Assembly (NCBI GenBank): GCA_026770575.1
Contig: MU657176.1
Coordinates: 649,878-666,650 of the forward strand
Direction: 5' to 3'
Source: Pelagophyceae sp. CCMP2097
Taxonomy: Eukaryota; Sar; Pelagophyceae
Length of the DNA stretch: 16,773 nt
This document shows positions 1 through 6,889 of this stretch, one piece after another. The translations under genes and the position numbers were made by a program. Under the pieces are notes generated by a model. The model was given only the letters and a program-made list of their open reading frames with translations. It ran no database searches and was not told where the DNA came from. Positions within the stretch are counted from its first letter, which is position 1; every line of letters begins with the position of its first letter.

Positions 1-241
1 CGAAGTACGACGGCACCGCCAACGCGAGTCGAAGATGACGCACGCACCGGTTGAGTTCCGCCGTACATTACATAAAGCGCGAACTCCTGGACCCCAGAGT
101 CCACGGAGTGGGGCTGCCTGGACAGGTTGCAGAGCAGGCTCCTCGGCCAAAGCGCAAGACTCAGTAGACTTCTCACGCAACTGTCACCGTTTCAAACTTT
201 TCAAGGAATCGAAAAGCTTTTCAGAACCTTCTCAAGGGTCG
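1..241. other. 5' flank with no supported gene
   Basis: An ATG at 35 is in frame with the DCC start at 242, but the intervening translation has no recognisable domain and would bury the hydrophobic leader that begins just after 242. I read this stretch as promoter and 5' untranslated sequence of the DCC gene. It is less GC-rich from about 170 to 235 than the following coding sequence. Nothing else is visible. Confidence 0.4.
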
Positions 242-1142
242 ATGGATCCGGCGCGGGCCCGGCGGGCCTGGGCCTGCGCGCTGGTCGTCCTGGCCGCGGG
301 GCTGGGCCAGGTGCCCAGGGCGCTGCGGAACGCGCCGGGCGCCGGCGACTCGCTGCTCTTCTTCGACGGTGAGGACCCCTGCGGCGCCGATGCCCGGGCA
401 GGGAACCTCTTCGTCGTTTGGCTTTCGCGCCGCCGCCGCCGCCGGAGCGCGGCGTCAGGCGTGTGCAACCTCTGCGACGGCTTCGTGGGTTTTGTCGCGG
501 CGCACGACTTGCCGCAGAGGATCAAGTTCGGCGCGATCCAACGCCACGGAGATCTCATGCGGTCCCTCGGCGCCGCAGACTACGCGCCCGGTCCGTGCGC
601 CCGCGCCGCGAAGAAGAAAAAGCCCACGCCGAACGAGACTCGTAGGCGGCGCAGAGGCCCTGTCGACGCTCGTCCTCGTGCAGGGAGGTGCGCGCGTCGC
701 CCCCGCTCCGCGTCTGAGCTCCCGGAGCGGCGCGGCCTGCCCCCCTCGGGTGGCGCGGCCCCGCAGCGGCGGGGCGTTAGGCGTCGTCTACGTCCGGTCC
801 GACGCGGCGCTGCGGACGATAGCGCTCCTCGACGCTCCGTGGAACTACGTCGCCGTCTTCCACGTGAGGCCTCGCCGGGCTCGAGCGCGTTGCGCGGCGA
901 TGACGGAGCCCACAGGCGCTCCCGTCGCCGCTCCGGGACGCGGGCTACAAGTTGGTCGCCAAGCACCGATACCTCCTCTTTGGCCAGGCGCGTCCGTCGG
1001 GGCGACTGGGGCCTCGCTTCGCGGGACGGGCGCAAACGTGCCGCGGCGCAAACAGGTCGAGGAGTGCCGCGAGCCGACGCCCGAGTTCGAGTCGCGCTTC
1101 ATCGAGTACGAAACCGTGGCCAAGCCCACCTGGGCCGCGTAG
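242..1142 (+). CDS. DCC/DUF393 family thiol-disulfide redox protein, six exons
   Basis: Proposed exons are 242-368, 459-590, 655-687, 781-863, 916-987 and 1056-1142, giving 177 residues with every phase consistent. The family signature D-G-V-C-N-L-C (Cys45 and Cys48) is rebuilt exactly across intron 1. Intron removal also restores family-typical VYVRSDAAL, LPSPLRDAGYKLVAKHRY and FGQVEECREPTPE segments that sit in different frames in genomic DNA. DCC proteins are named for the conserved D-x-x-C-x-x-C motif and are predicted thiol-disulfide oxidoreductases; substrates are generally unknown. Residues 9-21 are hydrophobic, so a signal peptide, signal anchor or plastid-type bipartite leader is plausible. 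Four introns are GT-AG and the last (988-1055) appears to be GC-AG. Exon 3 is only 33 nt. The stop at 1142 lies about 200 nt from the convergent FKBP gene. Family call is firm; exact splice sites are inferred. Confidence 0.85.
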
Positions 1143-1346
1143 AGGCGAAACTTCGGCGAAACGCAGGCGTGGCGAGGCCCGACACAGCCGGCGTGCGGCA
1201 GCGCCCCGGCGACGCCGCCGGCGGCCCCGCGTCCGAGCCCCGCGTTGAGGCGCGCGCGGGCTCGTGTATGTGTGTTTATAATTGTTAAAGGACCTCGGTC
1301 TCAATGGCGACCCCCGAGGCCGCGGTCGTCTTGACGCGCGCGGCGT

Positions 1347-2024
1347 TCAGGGTCGGAGTTTGCGGACCTTGACGACTTCGAATTCGAACAAGATGGTCGC
1401 GTCGTATCCAGGCTGCAAGCCGTTGCCGGCGAGGATGCCCTGGTAGCGCTCGATTCGTTTCTTGCCGGCGAAGCCCGTGGGCTTGGGCTTCCAGTCGGAC
1501 GTCTCGAACCCGGTTTGTTTGCCGAGCTCGACGCGCCGCCGCGCGCCGCGCGCGGAACCGAGCAGCGCGCGCTCGACGCCGAGCGGGACGTCGAGGTTGC
1601 CGAGCGTGGCGCGAATCGTCTCGAACTCGTCCTGCGCGCCGGGCTCCCTGTCCGGGACGCCGTACATAAGATCGCCGTTGCCCTTCAAAACCTGGAACTT
1701 AATGTCCACAGAGTCCCCTTGCACCAGCACGTCGCCGTCGCCCACCGCCATCTCGCGGAAGCGCACGCCATTGGCGGTGACCATCGGGCCGGCCTTGCGG
1801 TCGGCTTCCGCGTCGCGGCGGTCGCCCTCCTCGCGGCACGAGTCAATGTCCTTGCACTTGGCGTCCGCGCGCGGCGCGAAGCCCGGCGAAAGCACGAGGC
1901 CGACGGCCGACGGCGCGCGCAGGGCGACGATTAACGCGCCGCGCCGCGTGGCCAGGCCGCGTGCGGCCGGCGCGAGGCATGCGAGGCACAGCGCGGCTCG
2001 CAGCGCTCTTGATGCGCTCCACAT
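1347..2024 (-). CDS. FKBP-like peptidyl-prolyl isomerase, probable thylakoid lumen
   Basis: This is a single-exon gene of 225 residues. I chose the ATG at 2022-2024 because it puts a hydrophobic leader at the N-terminus; an upstream in-frame ATG (2115-2117) adds 31 basic residues that would bury it. Residues 5-21 resemble a signal peptide. They are followed by a twin-arginine (Arg27-Arg28), a second hydrophobic stretch and an ADA cleavage-like site near residue 55, the layered leader expected for Tat import into the thylakoid lumen. The FKBP domain covers roughly residues 85-222, ending in the ILFEFEVVKV strand. The canonical VI-x-GW active-site segment is replaced by DVPLGVERAL, so isomerase activity may be weak or lost, as in several plastid FKBPs. 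Cys57 and Cys63 flank the mature N-terminus and could form a disulfide. It is convergent with the DCC gene. Confidence 0.85.
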   Translation of the reverse strand: MWSASRALRAALCLACLAPAARGLATRRGALIVALRAPSAVGLVLSPGFAPRADAKCKDIDSCREEGDRRDAEADRKAGPMVTANGVRFREMAVGDGDVLVQGDSVDIKFQVLKGNGDLMYGVPDREPGAQDEFETIRATLGNLDVPLGVERALLGSARGARRRVELGKQTGFETSDWKPKPTGFAGKKRIERYQGILAGNGLQPGYDATILFEFEVVKVRKLRP

Positions 2025-2178
2025 CGAAAACGCTCGTGCGGGACCTGCTACAACGGCCTGCCGTCGCCGCGGTCGACGCACTTGGCAAATGTGGCGCCTC
2101 GTCGGCGGGCCCTTCAATGCTCGCTGAAAAAGATTGTAAAAGAATTCGATAAGTGTTCAAAGAAAGGGTTGCAGCCCC
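2025..2178. promoter_or_regulatory. Upstream region of the FKBP-like gene
   Basis: This interval lies between the FKBP start codon and the end of the Sel1-like gene, both on the minus strand. It is locally A+T-richer around 2120-2165 than its surroundings. It presumably holds the FKBP promoter and the 3' end of the Sel1-like unit, but I see no specific element. Confidence 0.3.
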
Positions 2179-2980
2179 CTATCGGGGCGTTGCTGCGCAA
2201 ATAGGGAAGGTTGCGCGACGGGCTAAGGGTCCAACGAACGACACGGGCGAGAAACTGCTACGTTTATGTATGCACGAGGAACCTTCGGTCCCGATGGACC
2301 GCTTTGGAAAGCTTCCAGTTAAGATGCAACGCTGGCCTTGCTTGAAGTGCATCTTCGCGTGGTCTTCGTCATCCGGAAGCCAAAGGCGGCAGAGTACGCC
2401 GTAGTGCACGCCGAGGCAGAACATGGCCTCGGCGTTCAACAGAATAGTGGCGTCCATCCAGCACCGCACGGCGAGGTTGTCCGACTGTGGCACGCCCTCG
2501 TAGTGCAAGACGCCGAGATCGTGTAGAACGAGCGCGTACCCGTTGTCTGCTGCGCGTTGGAACCAGTCGGCGGCGGCGGCGGCGGCAGCGAGTACGCGTC
2601 GGCGTTGCCGCGGTTCACGTGAATCATCAGCCGGTTAGTCTGTTCGGCGTCGGTGTAGTGCCCCAAGGCTCGGCAGTGCGGGCAGAGATTGGACACCTTC
2701 AGCCATGATGCGGCGTAGGGGACGCACAGGTACTGCATGCAGCATAACTAGGCACACGCGTCACAGTCACACTGGGCGCGAGGAGCCAGAGGCGCGCGCG
2801 CGCGCGCCGGAGGGACGCCCCAGTCGCAGGAGCACAGGCACCGGCGCGCAAGGACATGCAGCTTACCTGGACGGGAGTGACACCGAGTTCCGACGTCAGC
2901 GGGTCCGTGCAAACCAAGCACCGAACGCGATTGGAAAGCGACAGAGCTTCGAGGGCGCGAAAGCGAGCTTTGCGGTGCAT
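2179..2980 (-). pseudogene. Zinc-finger (RING-like) plus Sel1-repeat protein, frame-disrupted
   Basis: Exon 1 runs from an ATG at 2978-2980 down to 2867 and encodes a C-x2-C finger half (CLVCTDPL). A strong donor (gtaagc) and a cag acceptor bound an intron at 2733-2866. Exon 2 starts at 2732 with YLCVPYAASW and NLCPHCR, completing a Cys-rich RING-like finger, and continues into NRGNADAYSL. The frame then breaks at a GCC tract (2568-2586). Sel1-type sequence resumes in another frame as ADWFQRAADNGYALVLHDLG and HYEGVPQSDNLAV, then AEAMFCLGVHYG. Sel1 repeats form helical scaffolds for protein-protein contacts, and fused to a RING-like finger they suggest an adaptor. About 20 residues expected between DAYSL and ADWF are missing where the GCC tract sits. 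The terminal part after about 2330 is unrecognisable. It could be a pseudogene, an assembly error in the repeat, or an unseen splice. Confidence 0.6.
2792..2807. repeat. Alternating GC dinucleotide tract (8 units)
   Basis: Sixteen alternating G and C bases lie inside the intron of the Sel1-like gene. Such alternating purine-pyrimidine runs can adopt Z-DNA under supercoiling; whether this one does is unknown. Confidence 0.8.
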
Positions 2981-3025
2981 CCTTGGTCGCCGCCGACGCA
3001 CGCCGCCGACGTGGGACCTGCACCG

Positions 3026-3081
3026 CCGTAATGACCCGCTGGGGGCAAACCCATAACCCGTAATGACCCGCTGGGGGCAAA
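3026..3081. repeat. 24-bp direct repeat, two copies, 32-bp period
   Basis: The copies at 3026-3049 and 3058-3081 are identical over CCGTAATGACCCGCTGGGGG plus CAAA, separated by an 8-bp spacer. Function is unknown. They could be paired protein-binding sites or a short tandem duplication. Confidence 0.9.
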
Positions 3082-3131
3082 AGGGGATTCACCGGATCAT
3101 TCAAGTTATCCTTGGAGGTGATTGTGGGGCC

Positions 3132-3145
3132 CGGTATATATACCG
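3132..3145. promoter_or_regulatory. TATA-like 14-bp palindrome
   Basis: The sequence CGGTATATATACCG is a perfect palindrome and contains a TATATATA core in an otherwise GC-rich setting. It could be a TATA box for a minus-strand transcript of the Sel1-like gene or for an unannotated plus-strand transcript. No adjacent start codon leads to a recognisable protein in either direction, so the role is a guess. Confidence 0.35.
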
Positions 3146-3471
3146 CAACGACCGCCGCCGCCGCGCGGGGACAGGTCGTCGCGGCCAGTTGAAGAGGAGA
3201 GAGCGAGAACGGGACAGAGAGATTGGCCAATTTCGAAGCGTATGAGGGCCCTGTGGGCCGTGCGAGGTCGCGGCTTGTTATATCGCGTTGGGCGCATTGG
3301 AAGCGGTTAATAAGAATGGTCTACTTGGAAGACGCGCTCAAGGCCCGAACCTCAACGGCGTCGAACTGCGCGCGTGGTAGCCTGCAGGGTGATTCCCATT
3401 CTCCTGCAGTGAGTCTCGTGACGTGTGATGATGGTGAAGGGACTCCCCGACCCAACGGGAACGGACCGCAA

Positions 3472-3514
3472 AAAATCCAACGGACCTCCTTCGCTTCGGG
3501 GTCCGTTGGATTTT
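3472..3514. repeat. Perfect 15-bp inverted repeat (hairpin)
   Basis: The left arm 3472-3486 (AAAATCCAACGGACC) is exactly complementary to the right arm 3500-3514, with a 13-nt loop. It could be a cruciform, an RNA hairpin or the remnant of a small inverted-repeat element. The arms are A/T-ended and GC-cored. No gene covers it. Confidence 0.9.
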
Positions 3515-3714
3515 AGCGATCTGTTGGACCGGGCCGCAAAAGGCCCCGTCGTTAGCACGGCGCCGGAGCCGGAGGACGCTCGTTGCTCGGGGGCTGAGCG
3601 CGCGGGGCGCCGGCGGGCGCCGAGCGACGCGCCGGAGCCGGTGGACGACGGTACGTTCGACCCGCGTCGACGACGCCGGACCGCCCTCGAGCACGTTTCA
3701 GAGAGAGGGGAATT

Positions 3715-4318
3715 AGAGGGCTGTTCATAACTTGATGTCTTTGCGGAAGACCTCGCACCACATTGTAATAGCAGCCCGACACCGAACTGGCGTTCAAACA
3801 AAGCCGATGGCGCTCGAGAGTCGCGCCACTCGGAAAGGCGCGCCCAGACATTTCCCCACTTTAGGCCCGGAGAGCGGCGCCGTCAGACGCCGGTACTTTT
3901 CGCCGCGTCTTTCAAACGCATCGACGGGACAGAGGGCCGTTCATAACTTGATGTCTTCGCGGAAGGCCTCGCACCACATTGTAATAGCGGCCCGACATGA
4001 AACTGGCGTTCAAAAAAGCCGATGGCGCTCGAGCGCCGCGCCGCTCGGAAAGGCGCGCCCAGACATTTCCCACGCAGGTTCGATCGGCGCGACGCATTCG
4101 GACGCCGGTCCTTTCGCCGCGTCGACTTTGAGGCGCCTCGACGGAGAGGGCTATTCATAACTTGATGTCTTGGCGGAAGACGTCGCACCACATTGTAATA
4201 GCGGCCCGACATTATTGAACTGGCGTTCACACAAAGCCGATCGTCCTCGAGCGTCGTTCGAGTCGGAAATGCGCGTCCAGACACGCCCCGCCCCAGGCCC
4301 GCGCGTTTCAGCGAGGAT
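3715..4318. repeat. Three tandem copies of a ~215-bp repeat abutting the nuclease gene
   Basis: Units start at 3715, 3931 and 4145 (spacings 216 and 214 bp). The third is cut short at 4318, one base before the nuclease start codon. The best conserved part is the first ~100 bp of each unit, beginning AGAGGGCT-GTTCATAACTTG-ATGTCT and running through CACCACATTGTAATAGC and GGCGTTCAAA to GCTCGAG; copies 1 and 2 differ there at only about eight positions. The remaining half is more diverged, with shared AAGGCGCGCCCAGACAT blocks. No transposase, terminal inverted repeat or RNA-gene signature is visible. The position suggests duplication of the nuclease promoter and 5' untranslated region. Confidence 0.9.
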
Positions 4319-6628
4319 ATGGGCATCAACGGCCTGCACGCGGCGCTGGCGGCGGCGCAGGAGAACTCCGACCTCATGGCTTTATCGGGCAGGTGCCTCG
4401 CCGTCGACGGCCACGCGCTGCTCCACCGCGGCGCCTGCGCCTGCGCCGCCGATTTGGCAGAGGGCCGGCCGACCTCGGCGTACGCCGATTTTGTGGTTCG
4501 ACGCCTCAAGCTGCTTGCGTATTATCGCGTGCGCACCATCTGCGTCTTCGACGGCGCGGCCAACCCTCTCAAAGCGGCGACGGCGAAAAAGCGCGGCGCC
4601 GACCGCGCCGCCGCGCTCGAGGCCGCGCGGAAACTCGCCGCCGCGACGCCGGGCAAGGCCACGGACGCGCGTAAGGAGGTGCACAGCGCGTACGTGTCGA
4701 CGATCCGCATCACGCCGGCCATGGTGGAGCTGACGCTCCGCTGCATCGAGGCGGCCAAGGGCGACACCGTCGTGCCGCTGTTCGACGCGTGCGAAGCGCT
4801 CGTGGCGCCGTACGAAGCTGACCCTCAGCTCGCGGCCCTCGTCCAAATGGGGAAGGCCGACGGTGTCCTCACAGAGGACTCTGACATTGCCGTTTACCTC
4901 CTCGGCAGCTGCCGCGCAGAGGGCGCCGTCCTCGTCACCAAGCTCGACGGCCACGGCAACTGCAGGGTCCTCCGGTGCGACGCCGAGACGCTGGGCAGGC
5001 CGCCGCTGTCGCTCGCCGCGTTTTCGGGCTCAGGCGGCGCGCGGCGCTTCGTGCAGGCGGCGGTGCTCGCCGGCTGCGACTACGTCAAGAACGTCCACGG
5101 CGTCGGCTTTATCAAGGCGACTGCGTTGGTGGCGCAATTCGCGGATGTGGACGCCGAGGACCGCATTGCTCGCGTCGCAGACGCGCTCCGGAAACGGAAG
5201 CCACCGAAGAAAAAGGCCGCCGCGGCGGGGACGGACGGCGCCGCCGCGGCAGGAAGCGACGGCGCCGCCGCCGGCGCTGTCATCCCCGGCGCCGTCGTCG
5301 CGAGCGCCGTCCCGGAAAATTACGAGGCCGCGGCCAACGAAGCGCAGCGCGCGTTCTTCCACGCGCGCGTCTGGGACGCAGACCGCAACTGCGTCCGCCT
5401 CTCCGACCTCGTCGAGGCGTCCGACGATGACTTCGTCGCGCGGTCGGCGGCCGGCGACGACGAAGCCTTCGGGCCGCCGCTGGACTACGCCGCAACCGAG
5501 CGCGACCGCCGCGCGGCCTACGACGTTGCGCACCCGTCGCTGCCGGCTGCCGCGCAGCCGCCGCCGCTCGCCGCGCGCCAGCCTCTGGCGCAGCAGCCGC
5601 CGCGGCCCGCGTCGTCGTCGAAGCCGCGCCGGAAGCCGGAACGGGGCAAGGTCGGCCTCAACCCGTTTGAAATCGCCTCGCGTCGCAAGAGCGCGCAGCT
5701 GCCGTCGCAGCAGCAGCCGTGGCAGCAGCAGCAGCAGCCAAACAAAGGCTCTTCCTCGCTGATGGTTATCGAGCTGGACCACGACGCGGCGACACAGGCG
5801 CAAGGCGGCAGCAGTACAGAGCTGCAGCCGAACGAGGACTCTCCAGAGGCATCCTCGCCGACGGTCATCGAGCTGGATGCCGACGCGGCGACGTCGGCGC
5901 AAGGCGGCAGTTTAGAGCAGCCAGAGGAGGGCTCTCCAGAGGCATGCTCGCCGACGGCGATCGAGCTGGATGCCGACGCGTCGGCGGCATCGGAGCAAGG
6001 CGGCAGCAGTATGGAGCTGCGGCAGCCAGACGAGGGGTCTCGAGAGGCAGCCTCGCCGACGGTCATCAAGCTGAATTTCGACGCGGCGGCATCGGCGCAA
6101 GGCGGCACTTTAGAGCAGCCAGAGGAGGACTCTTCAGAGGCATCCTCGCCGATGGTTATCGAGCTGGATGCTGACGCGGCGCCTTTGGAGCAGTGCGGCA
6201 GTTCGGCACAGCTGAACGAGGACCTTCGAGGGGCGTCGTCGCCGACGACGGTCGTGCTGGACGACGTCGACGCGGCGTCTTGTCGCGGCGGCGTTATGAA
6301 GCGGCCGTTGCACGACGGGTTCATCGACGCCGAGGCTATTGACCTGGCCACGCTCGCCGAACTGCCGGCCGACATCCGCGCCGACATCGAGCGCCGCATG
6401 CGCCTTGCCGAAGCGGTGCGCCGGCCGCGCCCCGGCGACACCGCGCGGGCGGTCCTCAGCCCGTCTTCGCGCGCGTCGACGAACGGCAATGTCCCGCGGA
6501 CGGCGCCAAAGACCGCGCGCAAAAAGGCCAAGAGGTCCTCGACCATGTCGTCCTCCTCCGGCTGCGCCACCCCGAAGCAACGAGGCATCCAATCCTTCTT
6601 CACAAAGCCCGTGGACCGAGCCCCGTGA
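4319..6628 (+). CDS. EXO1: EXO1-type 5'-3' exonuclease / flap nuclease with SIM-like repeats, UBM-like helix and PIP box
   Basis: A single exon encodes 769 residues. Residues 1-360 form an XPG/Rad2-family nuclease with all metal-binding acids in place: Asp30 (AVDGHALLHRG), Asp78 (VFDG), Glu166 and Asp168 (YEADPQ), Asp187 and Asp189 (TEDSD) and Asp254 (GCDY), followed by the helix-hairpin-helix HGVGFIKA. LHRGAC and VPENYEAA favour EXO1 over FEN1. EXO1 resects DNA ends and acts in mismatch repair in the nucleus. The tail holds a poly-Gln stretch (464-473), six repeats with VIELD-like cores (residues 478-650), a UBM-like helix (IDLATLAELPADIRADIE, 674-691), a basic nuclear-localisation-like cluster (732-739) and a C-terminal PCNA box, QRGIQSFF (754-761). 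Spacing between catalytic acids is slightly longer than in human EXO1. The start is MGI, universal for this family. The nuclease call is near certain; roles of the tail motifs are inferred. Confidence 0.95.
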   Translation: MGINGLHAALAAAQENSDLMALSGRCLAVDGHALLHRGACACAADLAEGRPTSAYADFVVRRLKLLAYYRVRTICVFDGAANPLKAATAKKRGADRAAALEAARKLAAATPGKATDARKEVHSAYVSTIRITPAMVELTLRCIEAAKGDTVVPLFDACEALVAPYEADPQLAALVQMGKADGVLTEDSDIAVYLLGSCRAEGAVLVTKLDGHGNCRVLRCDAETLGRPPLSLAAFSGSGGARRFVQAAVLAGCDYVKNVHGVGFIKATALVAQFADVDAEDRIARVADALRKRKPPKKKAAAAGTDGAAAAGSDGAAAGAVIPGAVVASAVPENYEAAANEAQRAFFHARVWDADRNCVRLSDLVEASDDDFVARSAAGDDEAFGPPLDYAATERDRRAAYDVAHPSLPAAAQPPPLAARQPLAQQPPRPASSSKPRRKPERGKVGLNPFEIASRRKSAQLPSQQQPWQQQQQPNKGSSSLMVIELDHDAATQAQGGSSTELQPNEDSPEASSPTVIELDADAATSAQGGSLEQPEEGSPEACSPTAIELDADASAASEQGGSSMELRQPDEGSREAASPTVIKLNFDAAASAQGGTLEQPEEDSSEASSPMVIELDADAAPLEQCGSSAQLNEDLRGASSPTTVVLDDVDAASCRGGVMKRPLHDGFIDAEAIDLATLAELPADIRADIERRMRLAEAVRRPRPGDTARAVLSPSSRASTNGNVPRTAPKTARKKAKRSSTMSSSSGCATPKQRGIQSFFTKPVDRAP
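5707..5738 (+). repeat. CAG-rich poly-glutamine tract in the nuclease tail
   Basis: Runs of three and five CAG codons flank Pro-Trp and encode QQQPWQQQQQ (residues 464-473). It sits between the nuclease core and the SIM-like array and probably marks a disordered linker. Confidence 0.85.
5750..6268 (+). repeat. Six tandem ~31-35-codon repeats encoding SIM-like cores
   Basis: Each unit follows the pattern S-S-P-T-V-I-E-L-D-A-D-A-A, then A-Q-G-G-S, then an acidic Pro/Glu-rich stretch. Cores begin at residues 483, 516, 547, 582, 613 and 644 and read VIELD, VIELD, AIELD, VIKLN, VIELD and TVVLD. A hydrophobic V/I-x-x-L core followed by acids matches the SUMO-interacting motif pattern. The first, second and fifth are the best matches. 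Confidence 0.85.
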
Positions 6629-6889
6629 ACAGCCGCCTCTGTCGGACACTGGAACAGTGTCGTCCGCGCGAGGAATTCCTGTGTAAATGTTATGTTTTCA
6701 AGTGCCTCGACGCCGAGCGTGCCCGAGTGCAAGGCCACAATACCGCCACGGGACTTGCCACAGGCACAGGCGGGACCACAGGCATAGGCGCAGGTCTTAC
6801 ACAAGGCGCCCGCTATATCGCTAAACGAATATCTGACCTCGCACTTGTCTCGCGATTAAGCAAGGTACGCCCGTCTTCGACCGACGACG
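6629..6889. other. Intergenic: nuclease 3' end and oxidoreductase promoter
   Basis: No gene is visible. Positions 6725-6805 contain a degenerate array of CACAGGC/ATAGGC-like hexamers, for example ccacaggcacaggcggg and gcataggcgcagg. The interval presumably holds the nuclease polyadenylation region and the promoter of the downstream oxidoreductase. Confidence 0.4.

Larger units (their letters stand above)
3001..3714. other. Gene-poor region with short repeats
   Basis: No reading frame here encodes anything I recognise on either strand, and the frames that are open look like chance frames of GC-rich DNA. It holds the direct repeat at 3026-3081, the TATA-like palindrome at 3132-3145 and the hairpin at 3472-3514, each listed separately. 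Confidence 0.5.

Noticed and set aside
35..1288. Single 417-residue plus-strand protein
   Set aside because: Only short parts match the DCC family; the rest is Arg-rich intron translation. Splicing gives a compact complete DCC domain.
3715..4318. CRISPR array
   Set aside because: Units are ~215 bp, diverged and contiguous, with no short repeat-spacer pattern, in a eukaryotic setting.
3715..4318. Transposon with its own enzyme
   Set aside because: No transposase or reverse transcriptase motif and no terminal inverted repeats were found.
5518..6804. 428-residue minus-strand frame opposite the nuclease tail
   Set aside because: It mirrors the SIM-like repeats as low-complexity Ser/Cys sequence, and the sense strand encodes clear nuclease motifs.
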